NCBI GenBank assembly: GCA_009602725.1
Contig: WELB01000026.1
Span: forward strand, 707,956 to 728,549
DNA length: 20,594 bases
Origin: Spirogloea muscicola
Lineage: Eukaryota > Streptophyta > Zygnematophyceae > Spirogloeales > Spirogloeaceae
Direction: 5' to 3'
Positions 1 through 9,339 of this stretch are shown here, one piece after another. A program made the translations under genes and the position numbers. Numbering within the stretch: the stretch's first letter is position 1; every line of letters begins with the position of its first letter. Under the pieces are notes generated by a model. That model was not told where the DNA came from. It made no database searches and saw only the letters and a list, made by a program, of their open reading frames with translations.

Positions 1-351
1 CGCCGCGCGCGGCGCCCGGCCAGCGCCCGACCCCCGCAGGTGCGACGCCGCCTCCGCGCTCTGCGCCAGCGCCAGCTTGCTCGCTCGACTGCCAGCGGGA
101 GCCGCCCCGGTGTCCGACCATCCGGGCTCGACACTACACTACCAGCTCTGATGGCGGCCATTGCCTTGGCGGCGGTTCTGCCTGCGGCTTGATGTCGGCG
201 TCCCGAAGCAGCTTGGAGGAGCGGCAGGCATGCAAGGTGTGCTCACCAAGCTCGCCGCCGGATGCCATGCCGACGGCGTCCTGGCCTTCATCCCCGTGAC
301 GATAGCTGGATGGCGTATCCAGGCTGACGAGGCTCCCGGAAGCTGCTGCAG
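1..351. other. GC-rich stretch upstream of the first PRL1 exon seen
   Basis: GC-rich sequence with no convincing coding exon. The extreme N-terminus of PRL1 (the conserved segment before the R-K basic patch) is expected here or left of the window. One frame at about 318-345 reads like a short acidic piece (ADEAPGS), and a shifted frame at 332-351 reads RKLLQ directly before the exon starting at 352, so part of this may be the preceding exon. I could not place a start codon. Confidence 0.3.
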
Positions 352-3300
352 GTGCGCCTCGAGTACGCCGCGGTGAAGGACATGCCGCCGCCGGCGCTCG
401 TGGTGAAGGACGCCGTGCCGCTGGGTGGCGCTGACAATGGGTCCGCTCCTAGCTCAATCCTGCCGAGCGCAAAAGGTACGGCTCGTCGCAGATGCTGCTG
501 CTCCTCTTGGGCTCGCAGCCACACTGTGGTCGCCATGGGCTGCAACATTTCGTCACCGCAAGTTGTGATATGCAATGGCCGCCGAGGCTTGGACTTGAGA
601 ACGGCGCCATGGCTGACTGCGTCGCCCTTGCGAGCATTGTCGTGAAGTGGGGCTTGACGGAGCTCTTGGCGCCGCTCCCGACGGCAAGGGCATGCAGATG
701 GTTGCCATGGCTCCCCAACCGGCCAGGTCGGTTGCCTCCTCCTTAAGCGCCAAGTTGCTGTCAGCCCCCACTTCTGAGTGCTGCGAGGTTCCGTGTTGCA
801 AGTGTCGGATCTTGGTTGGTGTTGGTGCTGGATTGCTGGAGAGGAGGCAGCCTGTCGAACGCACACGTCGTCTCTGTCCTTCTCTGTCACTTCCCACAGC
901 TCCCAAATCAGCGCCGCGGCCGAGACCAAGGCCCTCGCCCAGGCCAAGCCCTCGACCACCGGTGCTGAGAGGTGCGCGCTTGAGTCAAGGCCGCCATTGC
1001 CCTCACAGCTCTGCGTGCACTGACAGACAGCGCAGCAGTATATCGTAACCCTTACTATTAGAGCAATTCACTAGAAGCTGACAGAATGCTTAGTATCAGA
1101 GATGCTGGACGTTGAAGGAGCCTAAGCTCCAATTGAACGTCTCAGTCACGCAAGCTTAGGATTTCTGGTCAGCAAGATCGTCCTCCCACCCCCTCATTGG
1201 CGACATGCAGGTACATGCCGAGTGCACAGGTGATGAAACGGCTGCCGAGTAAGTGGCCAAAGCCCGTGTGGCACCCACCTTGGAAAAACTACCGGGTAAG
1301 CAACCTCACCGGCACGTGCACGCGGTCTCCCTTAGCCTGACTTTTTCTGAATTTCACAATCATGCTAATATTGTCAAGCTGTACCTCGAAGATCACCCTC
1401 AAGGATAGCGGCTAGGAAGGTAGACCCCTGGTGGAGCTCGTTACTCCTGAGGAGGACGCTGGAGATAGAGGCTGCAATCTTGTCTTTGTTCTGGTGTCAA
1501 ATTGGGTTTGTTGCTTGCAGCAAGGATCATCCTGTCTTGCTGTTCACTTGAACCCCGTCGTACAGCCACAGCATGTAATGGTAAGAAGGCTGTTCTCACT
1601 CACTAATGTTGGCATGGACGGGGACACTCATACTCATACGGAGCTCCTCCTGCGCCAGGTCATTAGTGGCCACCTGGGCTGGGTCCGGTCTGTGGCTTTT
1701 GAGCCTGCCAACGAGTGGTTCTGCACGGGGTCGGCAGACCGGACGATTAAGGTGCTTGTCAAATAGCCAACAGACCCAAAGGAGACGGAATGTCTGGGAG
1801 ATTTTGTTGAAATTTTCTTGCAAACTGATGCTCTTAAAATGAGCAGCTTCCATATTGACAGGTCCTCTGATGTGACGCAGCTATGGAGCTCACATAACCC
1901 CTGTGGCATGTCACATGCAGATTTGGGAGACTGCGACGGGGAAGCTGAAGCTCACTCTCACAGGGCACATCGAGCAAATCAGAGGTCCTAAGGACATAAA
2001 TGCTTGTCAATTGACAGCATTGCTTAGTACAGCATTGGCGTCACATTGTCCTGATAGGAGTCTCCCTATCGCTGTGGTTACTCAGAGTGTAGGGCCTTAT
2101 ACACACCAGCATGCCCCAGTAGTCCTTGTGCTGAAGGCCAAGTTGCACTGGTGCAGGCCTTGCAGTGAGCCCCAGGCACCCATACATGTTCTCGGCGGGT
2201 GATGATAAGATGGTCAAGTGCTGGGACCTTGAGTACAACAAGGTCAGTATCTTCCTTTCTTTCTCAACTTGGTAGCTGTAAAACTCCGAGTCACTCAGTG
2301 CACTCCTTGCGTGGAGGAGTCTGCTGAAGCATGGTGGGGGCGCAAGCAACTTTGGCATACTCCAGGCTCTCGTCATGTTGGCATTTCACAGTCTCGTTGT
2401 TGCTGCACTCGCACTGACGCACGCGTCTGGCAAGGGCGGCAGGTAATCAGGTCATACCACGGGCACCTCAGCGGCGTCTACTGCCTGGCGCTGCACCCTA
2501 TGCTCGATGTCCTCATGACTGGCGGGCGCGACTCTGTCTGCCGGGTCAGACTTCCCCTCATACATTGTGACAATATGGATGTAGCCAAAGGCTGCAATTA
2601 TAAGTGCAAGAGAGGTGACTGACAGCCGCTGCTAAATCTGCCGGCAGGTCTGGGACATGCGGACCAAGGCGCAGGTTTTCGCCCTGTCTGGCCATGAAAG
2701 CACAGTCTGCGCGGTCATCACACAGGGTGCAGTAAGTCCATGGCCCTGGTTCTGCTCCTGGTCAGGTGGAAGTTGCACAAGGCCTGTTACTTACATTGGC
2801 CCTCTTACTCACATTGGCCCTCTTAATTCTGGATGCTCTTTGCTAACTCACTGTAGTTTGTCTGACGCAGGACCCTCAGGTGGTCACAGGATCCCATGAC
2901 ACAACCATAAAGCTCTGGGATCTTGCTGCAGGTCCTCGCCACAGCTTTGAGCACTACTGCTCTTTAGTGTTTGCTCTTCGAGTTTCTTTTAGATAGTGTG
3001 ACAGCAAAGGCTTTTGTGTCATTATTGCATCCCATGCATGGCTACTGCAACCTCAATCTTATTCCATTGCCAATGTGTGGTGTCATGATTTGCTGCTGTA
3101 ATCTGCAGGCAAGACAATGTCAACCCTGACCTTCCATAAAAAGTCCGTCCGAGCATTAGCGATGCATCCCTTTGAGTAAGCAATTATCTATGCTATCAAT
3201 TGTGGCCATGCTTTAACAATGTTCTTTCTACATAACGGTGCAAAGACCACATCTCTCTCTGCATCTCTCTCTGCCTAATTAGCTTTGATAATTGCACTAC

Positions 3301-4260
3301 AATCTTTGATTTGAAAGTTTGTGATCCTTGTCTCTCTTTTTATCCTTTATTACTTTTCATTTCAAGCATAAAGGGCTTGAACAGGTATACTTTGTGCTGC
3401 CTGCTCAAATATGTGCAGACATACATTCGCATCGGCGTCGGCAGACAATGTGAAGAAATTCCGCCTACCAAAAGGGGAGTTCCTGCACAACATGCTGTGA
3501 GTTTGATCATCACATTGATGTGTCTCTTTCCGGAAACATCATGTGATATGACTCATACAAATTGTTCTCAGCGAGAACGGGCAGACTCAAGGAGTGAATA
3601 TCGTATTTGCAAGCCCTGGAATGCGCCTGATTGGACTCTGCTAAGCGGCACAGGTCCCAGCAGAGGACCATTGTCAACTGCATGGCCATCAACGAGGACA
3701 ACGTGATGGTGTCGGGAGGTGGGTGCTGTATCGCGCTCATGCCTCAAGTGGTTTAGACAAGCTGTACTAAGCACTTGATTATGATATGAGTTGCAAGTAG
3801 CTAAATTAATCACTCACAATGGCAGGTGATAATGGTAGTGTGTGGTGCTGGGACTGGAAGAGCGGCCACAACTACCAGCAGGCGCAGACGGTCGTGCAGC
3901 CAGGTGCAGATTGACGATGCGAGAATATCAAATACCTCACTACTTCATGGGTGCATGAGGCAAACCCCTAGGCTATTAGATCAGTGCACCCAACTTGCAG
4001 AACCCCAAATCTAAGCGTTTAATTGTCAAGTTGTCATTTTGCAGATTCTGGAAGCTAATGCCTGTCATGGTGCGGTGGTATGTGCAGGCTCGCTGGACAG
4101 CGAGGCGGGCATCTATGCGCTTTCGTTTGACATGACGGGCACGCGGCTGGTGACGTGCGAGGCGGACAAGACGATCAAGATGTGGAAGGAGGACACGACG
4201 GCCACGCCCGAGACACACCCTGTACACTTCCGGCCACCCAAGGACATCCGGCGCTTCTGA
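352..4260 (+). CDS. PRL1: PRL1/PLRG1 (Prp46) WD40 spliceosome protein, 5' end incomplete
   Basis: WD40 propeller subunit of the Prp19/NineTeen complex, acting in the nucleus in spliceosome activation; plant PRL1 also affects signalling and DDB1-CUL4 ligases (family knowledge). Exons I can join: 352-about 475 (3' edge unclear), 900-971, 1211-1295, 1659-1751, 1921-1984, 2157-2242, 2443-2544, 2648-2731, 2871-2931, 3109-3175, 3419-3496, 3654-3718, 3826-3903, 4088-4260. From 900 onward all phases close and give 368 codons plus TGA. Diagnostic motifs: [13 protein letters not shown], then [77 protein letters not shown] and the C-terminal DIRRF. Seven WD repeats fit. The 352 exon ([14 protein letters not shown]) matches the family's N-terminal K-R-x-EY-x-x-V-x-x-MP region. 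One or more linker exons between 476 and 899, and the true start, are not resolved. Its 3' end faces the oxygenase gene. Confidence 0.93.
2793..2825. repeat. 18-bp tandem duplication in a PRL1 intron
   Basis: The 15-base string ACATTGGCCCTCTTA occurs at 2793 and again at 2811, a period of 18, inside the intron 2732-2870. It probably arose by slippage and has no coding effect. Confidence 0.8.
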
Positions 4261-4743
4261 GGTGGAGCATTGGCAGCAGGTCCATGAGATAACAGAGTGC
4301 CCTTGAAGTGGCTTCCAGACAGACTTTGGTGGGCTTTGACCAACTACTCATAAACTCTACCGTTACCTTATTCCTTCAAATCTCATAAGCCTCTTCCTAG
4401 AAAATTCAGAAGCCACATTCTAGCAGTGTGCAGCAGTTATTGTTCAGTGACTTCATTGGTCGGTCTCATGAAGAGCAGGCTACTTAACTTAGCGTCCACT
4501 TTTGCAGGTAGTTACTTTCGCTTTGTGGCAATGATCCAGGGTGCAACGTATTGATCATTACGTGCACTTCCACATGTATCAACCACTCCCCTTGCAAGCA
4601 ACTTATGAAATGCTCTGTGCATTATAGGCTTGCATATCGAGCTAGACAAGCTCTGTGCACAGCGCTTGACTCCTCTGTACATTAGTTTAACGACCAGGGC
4701 AATGCAGCAGGGTGAAGGATCCCAGCACTGCTTACGGATTCCC
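4261..4743. other. Convergent spacer between PRL1 and the dioxygenase
   Basis: This 483-base spacer lies between two stop codons that face each other and must hold both 3' UTRs. I see no further ORF with family similarity, no RNA gene and no strong repeat in it. The longer minus-strand frame covering 4512-4946 only brushes the last dioxygenase exon in the wrong phase. Confidence 0.6.
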
Positions 4744-7700
4744 TCAGACTGGCGCATCATAGCCCGTGTGTGTGGCTTTGTAGCGGTCGAGCAGGTACTG
4801 TCCGCTCCGAATTGGCGGATATCTGAGAAAGGGAGTGGGAATTGCCCCTGAGTGGAGGACTCACCCGTACTACGAGTGCAGAAATAAGGACCAGGTTGCA
4901 AGAGAATGCAAGGATTTGAGTACTCAGTCTGAGCATAGTTTTGCAATGACCACCATCATAGGCCTTTGAATACTGAAAAGCAGCACTAAACCCCTGCTGA
5001 CGCTAATTTGACCAGGGCCGCCAAGCACTGACTGCCACTGTGAAGCTACTGTCTACCAGCTGCTTGCTACTGAGGCTTGAATCAATCTAAGAAGAAGTCA
5101 ACAGCAAAGTCTATGCAGAGAGAAATGTGCACCTGGGGGGGTTGTTAGTGTTGCAGCACGATGGGAGGCACTCCACCAAGCAGTCAAAATTGGGCTCAAA
5201 GAAGAAGGGAATCTGCACCACTCAGTCTTGCGCGAGTCAGTCTGGGCAACTCAATGCGGTTATTTAAAGTTGCACTTTGCCATGGGCTCCGTGGCTTCCG
5301 AGTTTCATTGGCAGAGTCTGAGGCAACAGCTATCTTAGGCATCAATTTGTCGAGATATTGTGCCCCAGTTTTTCTGTATGACCAGAAAATATTGGCTTAC
5401 AGAAAAGCGCTCTTTCCCGGGATTCACCACCCGATGCAACGTGGACCTGCAGCAGTAGTAGCTCTGCAGTGTCAGATGTGCAAGGGAGTGCCGCTCATGA
5501 GGGCCAGTAACCCCTTAGCAGGTAATTGCACTTCTTAATGGTTAGAGTGGCAGCCGCTGGCCGGTAATGACATGATCTCGCAACGCCGGCGACATTCAAG
5601 TACATTACACAAGGTCGAGTACATCAACTGAGATGAGCAACTGCCGACCTGAAACGATTGTTGGTCCAGCGCTCGAGCATGTCGCCAAGGTTCACAATGA
5701 GGGCCCTGTAATGCAGAAGGTCGACATCCATTGCTTGCTGTGCTAATAGTTCAAGCAAGTCAAATTCGTGCATGTGGGCGGCAGCACTTATAGCAGGCGG
5801 CACCCCTCACCCAGGCATAGGCTTCACGTCCTCCCACAACTGTGGCACCTGGTCTTTCTCCTTACAGATCTGCAACACATACTGAGAGCGTGAGACCTCT
5901 GCTTAGCTACCTTAAGCAAGGCTGCAGGCACAAACCTGGTCTATAGAACATACAGTTGAGGAAGCTCTCAAGGAGGCACAACACATGGAACGTTTGAAGC
6001 TGTCAAGCAGCAGCAGTGACCCAGGCAGCGGTTCAACTACCTGGAGGCCGGAGACGTCATCCGTGAGCAGCAGCGTGAGCATGCCGTAGTCCGTATGTGC
6101 GCCAGCACCAAAGACGCCCTCCTCGGGCCTTGATTGCTCCTCTGGAAGATACGTGGCAGCTAGGTCCGTTTAGGCGCAAGCGTACCTTGCTTGCGAGTCA
6201 GCTTCCTATGACTGCAACCATCACAAGGCTGTGACGGTGACGAGCAATCAGTGTTGGGGCACAAGGTTAAGCTACACTTGGGAACAAGCCATAGGCGTCA
6301 GGATGAAGAGCACGGGGTCTGAGGTCAAGGTCTCCTGGAGTTGTCTAAGCTTGAGGGTCGGAGGGGTTCACCACTGTAATGGAGGAGGCGCAGGAAGAGC
6401 ATGGGGTCGTCGAACATGCCCAGCTGGAGGAAGTGGCCCACGTCCAGGTCCAGGGCGCACGCGACGTGCTTCAACAGGCGCAGGCCCAGGCGCCTGCAGG
6501 CAGGCACTGAAGATGCGTATGGTCCAGCTGGGACAGGTGCATCCTAGGTTTTGAGCCTAAGCTCGCGTCAACACAACAAAACAATCACGGTGGTGATGAT
6601 TGTGGAAATGGTGCTAGTCAAGGAGCCAATGGACCTAAGCCTCGAATCCTAAGCCCTGGCTACAGACCTCTTACTTGGCTTGTTCGAAGTAGGCCTCCAT
6701 GGTCTCCCGCCACCCTGGCAGCAGCTCTACCCTCAGGAGCATCCACAAAGTCAAGGAATCAACAGGAAAGATTACTTGCTGATTTATGGCCGGATTGCCA
6801 ACCTCACACTTAGCATAGAGCTTAAAATCTCAGCCTTGCAGGAATTCATGACAGTCAGGGAAAAAACTTCCAAGCGGCTTACGTGCGGCGGGCCACTGGT
6901 TTGGCCCGTGGAGCGGCTTGGCGGAGCGTGCATCGCCAGCCGGGACCTCCTTGCCTATGTAGAAGCCCTCCTTGGTGTCCCCTGCGCAAGTCATTCCCCC
7001 GACGAGAGCCGGCTGAGGCACCAACAGGACACCCACGCGTCCGGCCGCCTGGCGTGGCAACTGCTCGGAGGCTCGCTGGTCGTGTCTCCAGTGAAGGAGC
7101 ATGGAGCCCTTGACAGGCCAGCCACTCGGAGCCCACACCCAAAGACCGCTACTCCGACGCGATTGGTCAGCAAGTTGAGCACCAAAGCTAGGAAAAACAG
7201 TGCAGGAAGTACACGGCCCATGACTGCTGGTTGGGTCCCTGGCTCGACGGCCCACAACTGCCAGCTTGGTGTAGTACCAAGGGGCCGCCAGCAGGTAACG
7301 CACAAATGGATGTCCGTGGATGACAAGTGTGTATCCATTGATGGTACTATGACACGTTCGGTTTTTTCGTGGTTGTCCTAGACCTTTCATCGTTGTCCTA
7401 CAAAACTCCTGAGCAGCCGCAGAGGAGGGTAGGAGGGTAGGTTGACAGAGGCTGACTCAAAGTCTACATCTAACCCTAAACCCTAAGCTTAACTCGAAAC
7501 CCTAAGTCCTCAACACTGACCTTAAACCCTGAACCCTCAAGCTTTGCGGCATTCGCAGATCAGGCAAATCCTTGAGCACAAGCGTAGACACACTTAGAAC
7601 CCTAAACCTAAGCCCTAAACACTAAACCCTAAGCCCAAAGAGCTAAACCACTGGAGCAATTGCTGGTCAAGGAGATCCTTGAGTATAAGTGTGGAGCGGG

Positions 7701-8088
7701 CTGTACCGATGGTCTGTCGGGCGGGGTCGAGGACCTCCTCCAGGAAGGGCGTGTAGCCGCGGTTGTTGGCGTCCTGCGCCACCGCCATCTTGGCGCCCAG
7801 CGGCAGCGCGAAGAAGGCGCGGGCGCCCGCCAGCGCCGCGGCCGCCAGCGCTGCGTCCAAGCCGTGGTTCACGACGTAGAAGAAGCCCGCCTCCACGCAC
7901 GCCTGCGCCAATGGTGGCGGCGGCGGCAAAAGGGTCAGCCTCCCGGCAATGGCCTCTGCAGCCCCTGCAGCAGCTAAGCCCTGAACCTCACAGCGCACCT
8001 TGCGGACGGCCGCAGCAACGGCGTCGTCGCTGAGGGCCAGGTCCACGACGCCGATGGCGCGCTCGCTCCCCGGCGGGAGGCCGCTCAT
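4744..8088 (-). CDS. 2-oxoglutarate/Fe(II)-dependent dioxygenase (isopenicillin N synthase-like fold), 11 exons
   Basis: Soluble oxygenase that would couple 2-oxoglutarate decarboxylation to oxidation of an unknown substrate. Exons on the minus strand: 8088-7999, 7902-7707, 6981-6883, 6726-6675, 6493-6372, 6141-6041, 5869-5811, 5705-5649, 5446-5401, 5212-5133, 4822-4744. They sum to 981 nt with every phase closing, so 326 residues. The N-terminal DIOX_N part has ACVEAGFFYVVNHG and GDTKEGFYIG (G96), then LHGPNQWP. The catalytic barrel has GAHTDYG with His202 and Asp204, STLHRVVN with His263, and the 2-oxoglutarate-binding RFS (Arg272/Ser274), followed by IPFFFEPNFD and YPPIRSGQYLLDRY. GDTKEG and LHGPNQWP point to the plant/fungal group containing Arabidopsis At1g35190/At3g46490-like proteins, whose substrate I cannot state. 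The start at 8088 sits right at the conserved N-terminus; the frame stays open upstream, so a longer N-terminus is possible but would run into a retroelement tail. Confidence 0.93.
6982..7706 (-). other. Long intron 2 of the dioxygenase gene
   Basis: At 725 nt this is the longest intron in the gene (donor GTACAG after 7707, acceptor GCGCAG before 6981). It holds the telomere-like tract at 7472-7637. Apparent long ORFs at 6680-7390 on both strands are read-through of exons 3 and 4 into introns, not separate genes. Confidence 0.8.
7472..7637 (-). repeat. Degenerate interstitial telomere-like repeats (TTTAGGG type)
   Basis: The plus strand shows about ten imperfect CCCTAAA/CCCTAAG units, scattered singly or in pairs (TAACCCTAAACCCTAAGC, GAAACCCTAAG, TTAAACCCTGAACCCTC, GAACCCTAAACCTAAGCC, AAACCCTAAGCCC), separated by short unrelated bases. 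TTTAGGG is the plant and trebouxiophyte telomere unit; Chlamydomonas uses TTTTAGGG (established knowledge). The tract lies wholly inside intron 2 of the dioxygenase gene. Confidence 0.85.
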
Positions 8089-8370
8089 GGCAGCGGCGGC
8101 GGCGGCGGCTGAGCGTGAGCACAGCCTCAGCCTGCTTCGCTGGCTACTGGCAGGCGCTGTCGCCACCACCACAGCCGCCGCTGCCGCGGGAGGATGCCAA
8201 CCTCGCCGTTGCCGCCGCCGCCGCTGGAGGCGGGGAGATCGGAGTGTGTATTGAGTGATGGAAGGCCAGGCCCGAGTGGCCAAGTACAAAGACAAGCACG
8301 TTGGCGGGGGAGGACGACGCTTCCAGTGAAGGGCGATGGCTGCGATGGAGAGATGTGGCTCTTGTGGCTT

Positions 8371-8428
8371 TCCCAATGGGGGCAAGGGCTGTGAAAAGCC
8401 AGCCTAGCCTAACAAGGTTCGAAGGGGC
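8371..8428 (-). mobile_element. Retroelement 3' tail upstream of the dioxygenase gene
   Basis: Read on the minus strand this is a family tail: a TTCGAACCTTGT block, then GGCTGGCTTTTCACAGCCC (hairpin 8387-8404), then a CCCCCATTGGGA block. It matches the plus-strand tail at 18880-18940. No coding part remains. It lies about 280 bp upstream of the dioxygenase ATG, in the likely promoter or 5' UTR. Confidence 0.75.
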
Positions 8429-8613
8429 CACAAAGCGCTATCTCAGCCCTGAATAAGGACCGCCGGGACAAGCAGCCCTTTGGCCGCATCTTTACCGAAA
8501 TTTGACTTCAGTGAGTCCATGTTGGAGACAGTAGGCGCGCAGCGACTGGGGGAAGGAACAATGTGGCTGCAAGAGCGGCTGTGAAGAAGTGGCTCCAATG
8601 GACAAGAAGTGGC

Positions 8614-8650
8614 ACTCCCAATGCGGGCAAGGGCTGTGAAGGCCAGCCAG
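8614..8650 (-). mobile_element. Second short retroelement 3' tail
   Basis: It has the same tail blocks as 8371-8428 on the minus strand: CCAGCCC-type hairpin at 8631-8648 and GCATTGGGAGTGCCACTTCTT at the end. The flanking 8430-8610 contains no recognisable coding part. Confidence 0.65.
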
Positions 8651-8704
8651 GTGCATGCAGATGGTGTTCATGACTACATTAACCGGAGCCACGAGTTAGA
8701 AGAA

Positions 8705-8819
8705 GACATTGTCCATTCTTTTTTGGGCTGGCTTTGCTAGCCCCCCTTCTCTCAAGAAAGTGCTCGCCCGCTGAGAAGAGGGGCTGGCAAAGTCAGCCTA
8801 AAAAGAATGGACAATGTCC
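8705..8819. repeat. Large imperfect palindrome made of two opposed tails
   Basis: The arms 8705-8751 (+) and 8773-8819 (-) are near-perfect inverted copies, from GACATTGTCC through the GGGCTGGC hairpin to the CTTCTC end, with a spacer of about 21 bp. Each arm itself carries the element hairpin (8725-8744 and 8780-8799). The simplest reading is two retroelement tails meeting tail to tail. Confidence 0.85.
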
Positions 8820-8895
8820 AAAGCCAAAGGAAGAGGTGCCGGAAAAGGACTACACCACAAAACACTACAAAACACAAGACGATGCAGAGGGAAGC

Positions 8896-9018
8896 TCAGT
8901 ACCCGCGAGTGAGCAACATCAAGTCGGAGTAGCTCGCTGCAGGGAAAGAGGCATTTCGCCGAGACCCAGAGGCGGCGGCCATAGCACGACCTGCTTGCGT
9001 GTGGACGGCGTAGGCAAG
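8896..9018 (-). pseudogene. RLE retroelement C-terminal fragment H1
   Basis: The minus-strand frame reads LAYAVHTQAGRAMAAASGSRR, then SDLMLLTRGY and a stop at 8896-8898. This matches the last 40 residues of the intact copy ending at 11561. It is 5'-truncated just after the QRS motif, typical of incomplete reverse transcription. Its 3' UTR and hairpin follow toward 8757. Confidence 0.85.
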
Positions 9019-9041
9019 AAAGTGCTCGCCTATAGAGAAGA

Positions 9042-9061
9042 GGGGCTGGCAAAGCCAGCCC
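9042..9061. other. Family hairpin in the 3' tail (clearest example)
   Basis: GGGGCTGGCAAAGCCAGCCC forms a stem of up to 8-9 bp with a loop of about 3 nt. Related hairpins sit at 8387-8404, 8631-8648, 8725-8744, 8780-8799, 11651-11670, 11865-11884, 17490-17508, 18895-18914, 19065-19083, 20013-20033, 20068-20087 and 20163-20182, in both orientations. Loops vary (AAA, TTTT, TCAC) while the stem is kept. In R2 elements the 3' UTR structure is what the RT binds to start priming; a similar role here is inference. Confidence 0.85.
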
Positions 9062-9152
9062 AAAAAGGATGGACAATGTCCAAAGCCAAAGAAAGAGGTA
9101 AAAGGACTACACCTCAAAACACTACAGAACACAAGACGATGCAGAGGGAAGC

Positions 9153-9250
9153 TCAGTTCCCGCGAGTGAGCAACATCAGGTCGGAGTAGCTCGCTGCAGG
9201 GAAAGAGGCACTCCGCCGAGACCCAGAGGCGGCAGCCATAGCAAGAGAAG
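9153..9250 (-). pseudogene. RLE retroelement C-terminal fragment H2
   Basis: Almost identical to H1 but shorter: it begins at the AMAAASGSRR block and ends in SDLMLLTRGN with a stop at 9153-9155 (the usual final Tyr codon is AAC). Its tail carries the perfect hairpin at 9042-9061. Confidence 0.8.
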
Positions 9251-9339
9251 GCCCGCGGTGCGCATGAATTTGAAAGGGAGGCCAATTCTAGCCTTACAAA
9301 TGTCCTGTTAACTGGGTAATGAGCTGGCTAAGGGGGACA

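Larger units (their letters stand above)
8757..9250 (-). repeat. Two tandem copies of a retroelement 3' end, period about 262 bp
   Basis: The segment from AAAGTGCTCGCC at 8757 recurs at 9019. On the minus strand each unit holds the last about 35 codons of the RLE ORF (ending in SDLMLLTRG-Y/N-stop), a short 3' UTR, a GGACATTGTCC block, the GGGCTGGC hairpin and a CGAGCACTTT end. The newer unit begins immediately where the older tail ends. Confidence 0.85.

Noticed and set aside
288-959. 223-codon minus-strand ORF
   Set aside because: It is antisense to the PRL1 N-terminal exons in a GC-rich region and shows no domain.
5161-5538. 125-codon plus-strand ORF
   Set aside because: It overlaps dioxygenase exons 9 and 10 in antisense and has no motif of its own.
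6680-7390. Long ORFs on both strands
   Set aside because: The minus frame is exon 3 of the dioxygenase read into its introns; the plus frame is its shadow.
8089-8385. N-terminal extension of the dioxygenase to 8385
   Set aside because: The added residues are low-complexity Arg/Ala/Ser and the far end lies in a retroelement tail; the family N-terminus begins near 8088.
8757-9250. CRISPR-like direct repeats
   Set aside because: Only two long units, which contain retroelement coding ends; no short regular repeats or spacers, and the genome is eukaryotic.
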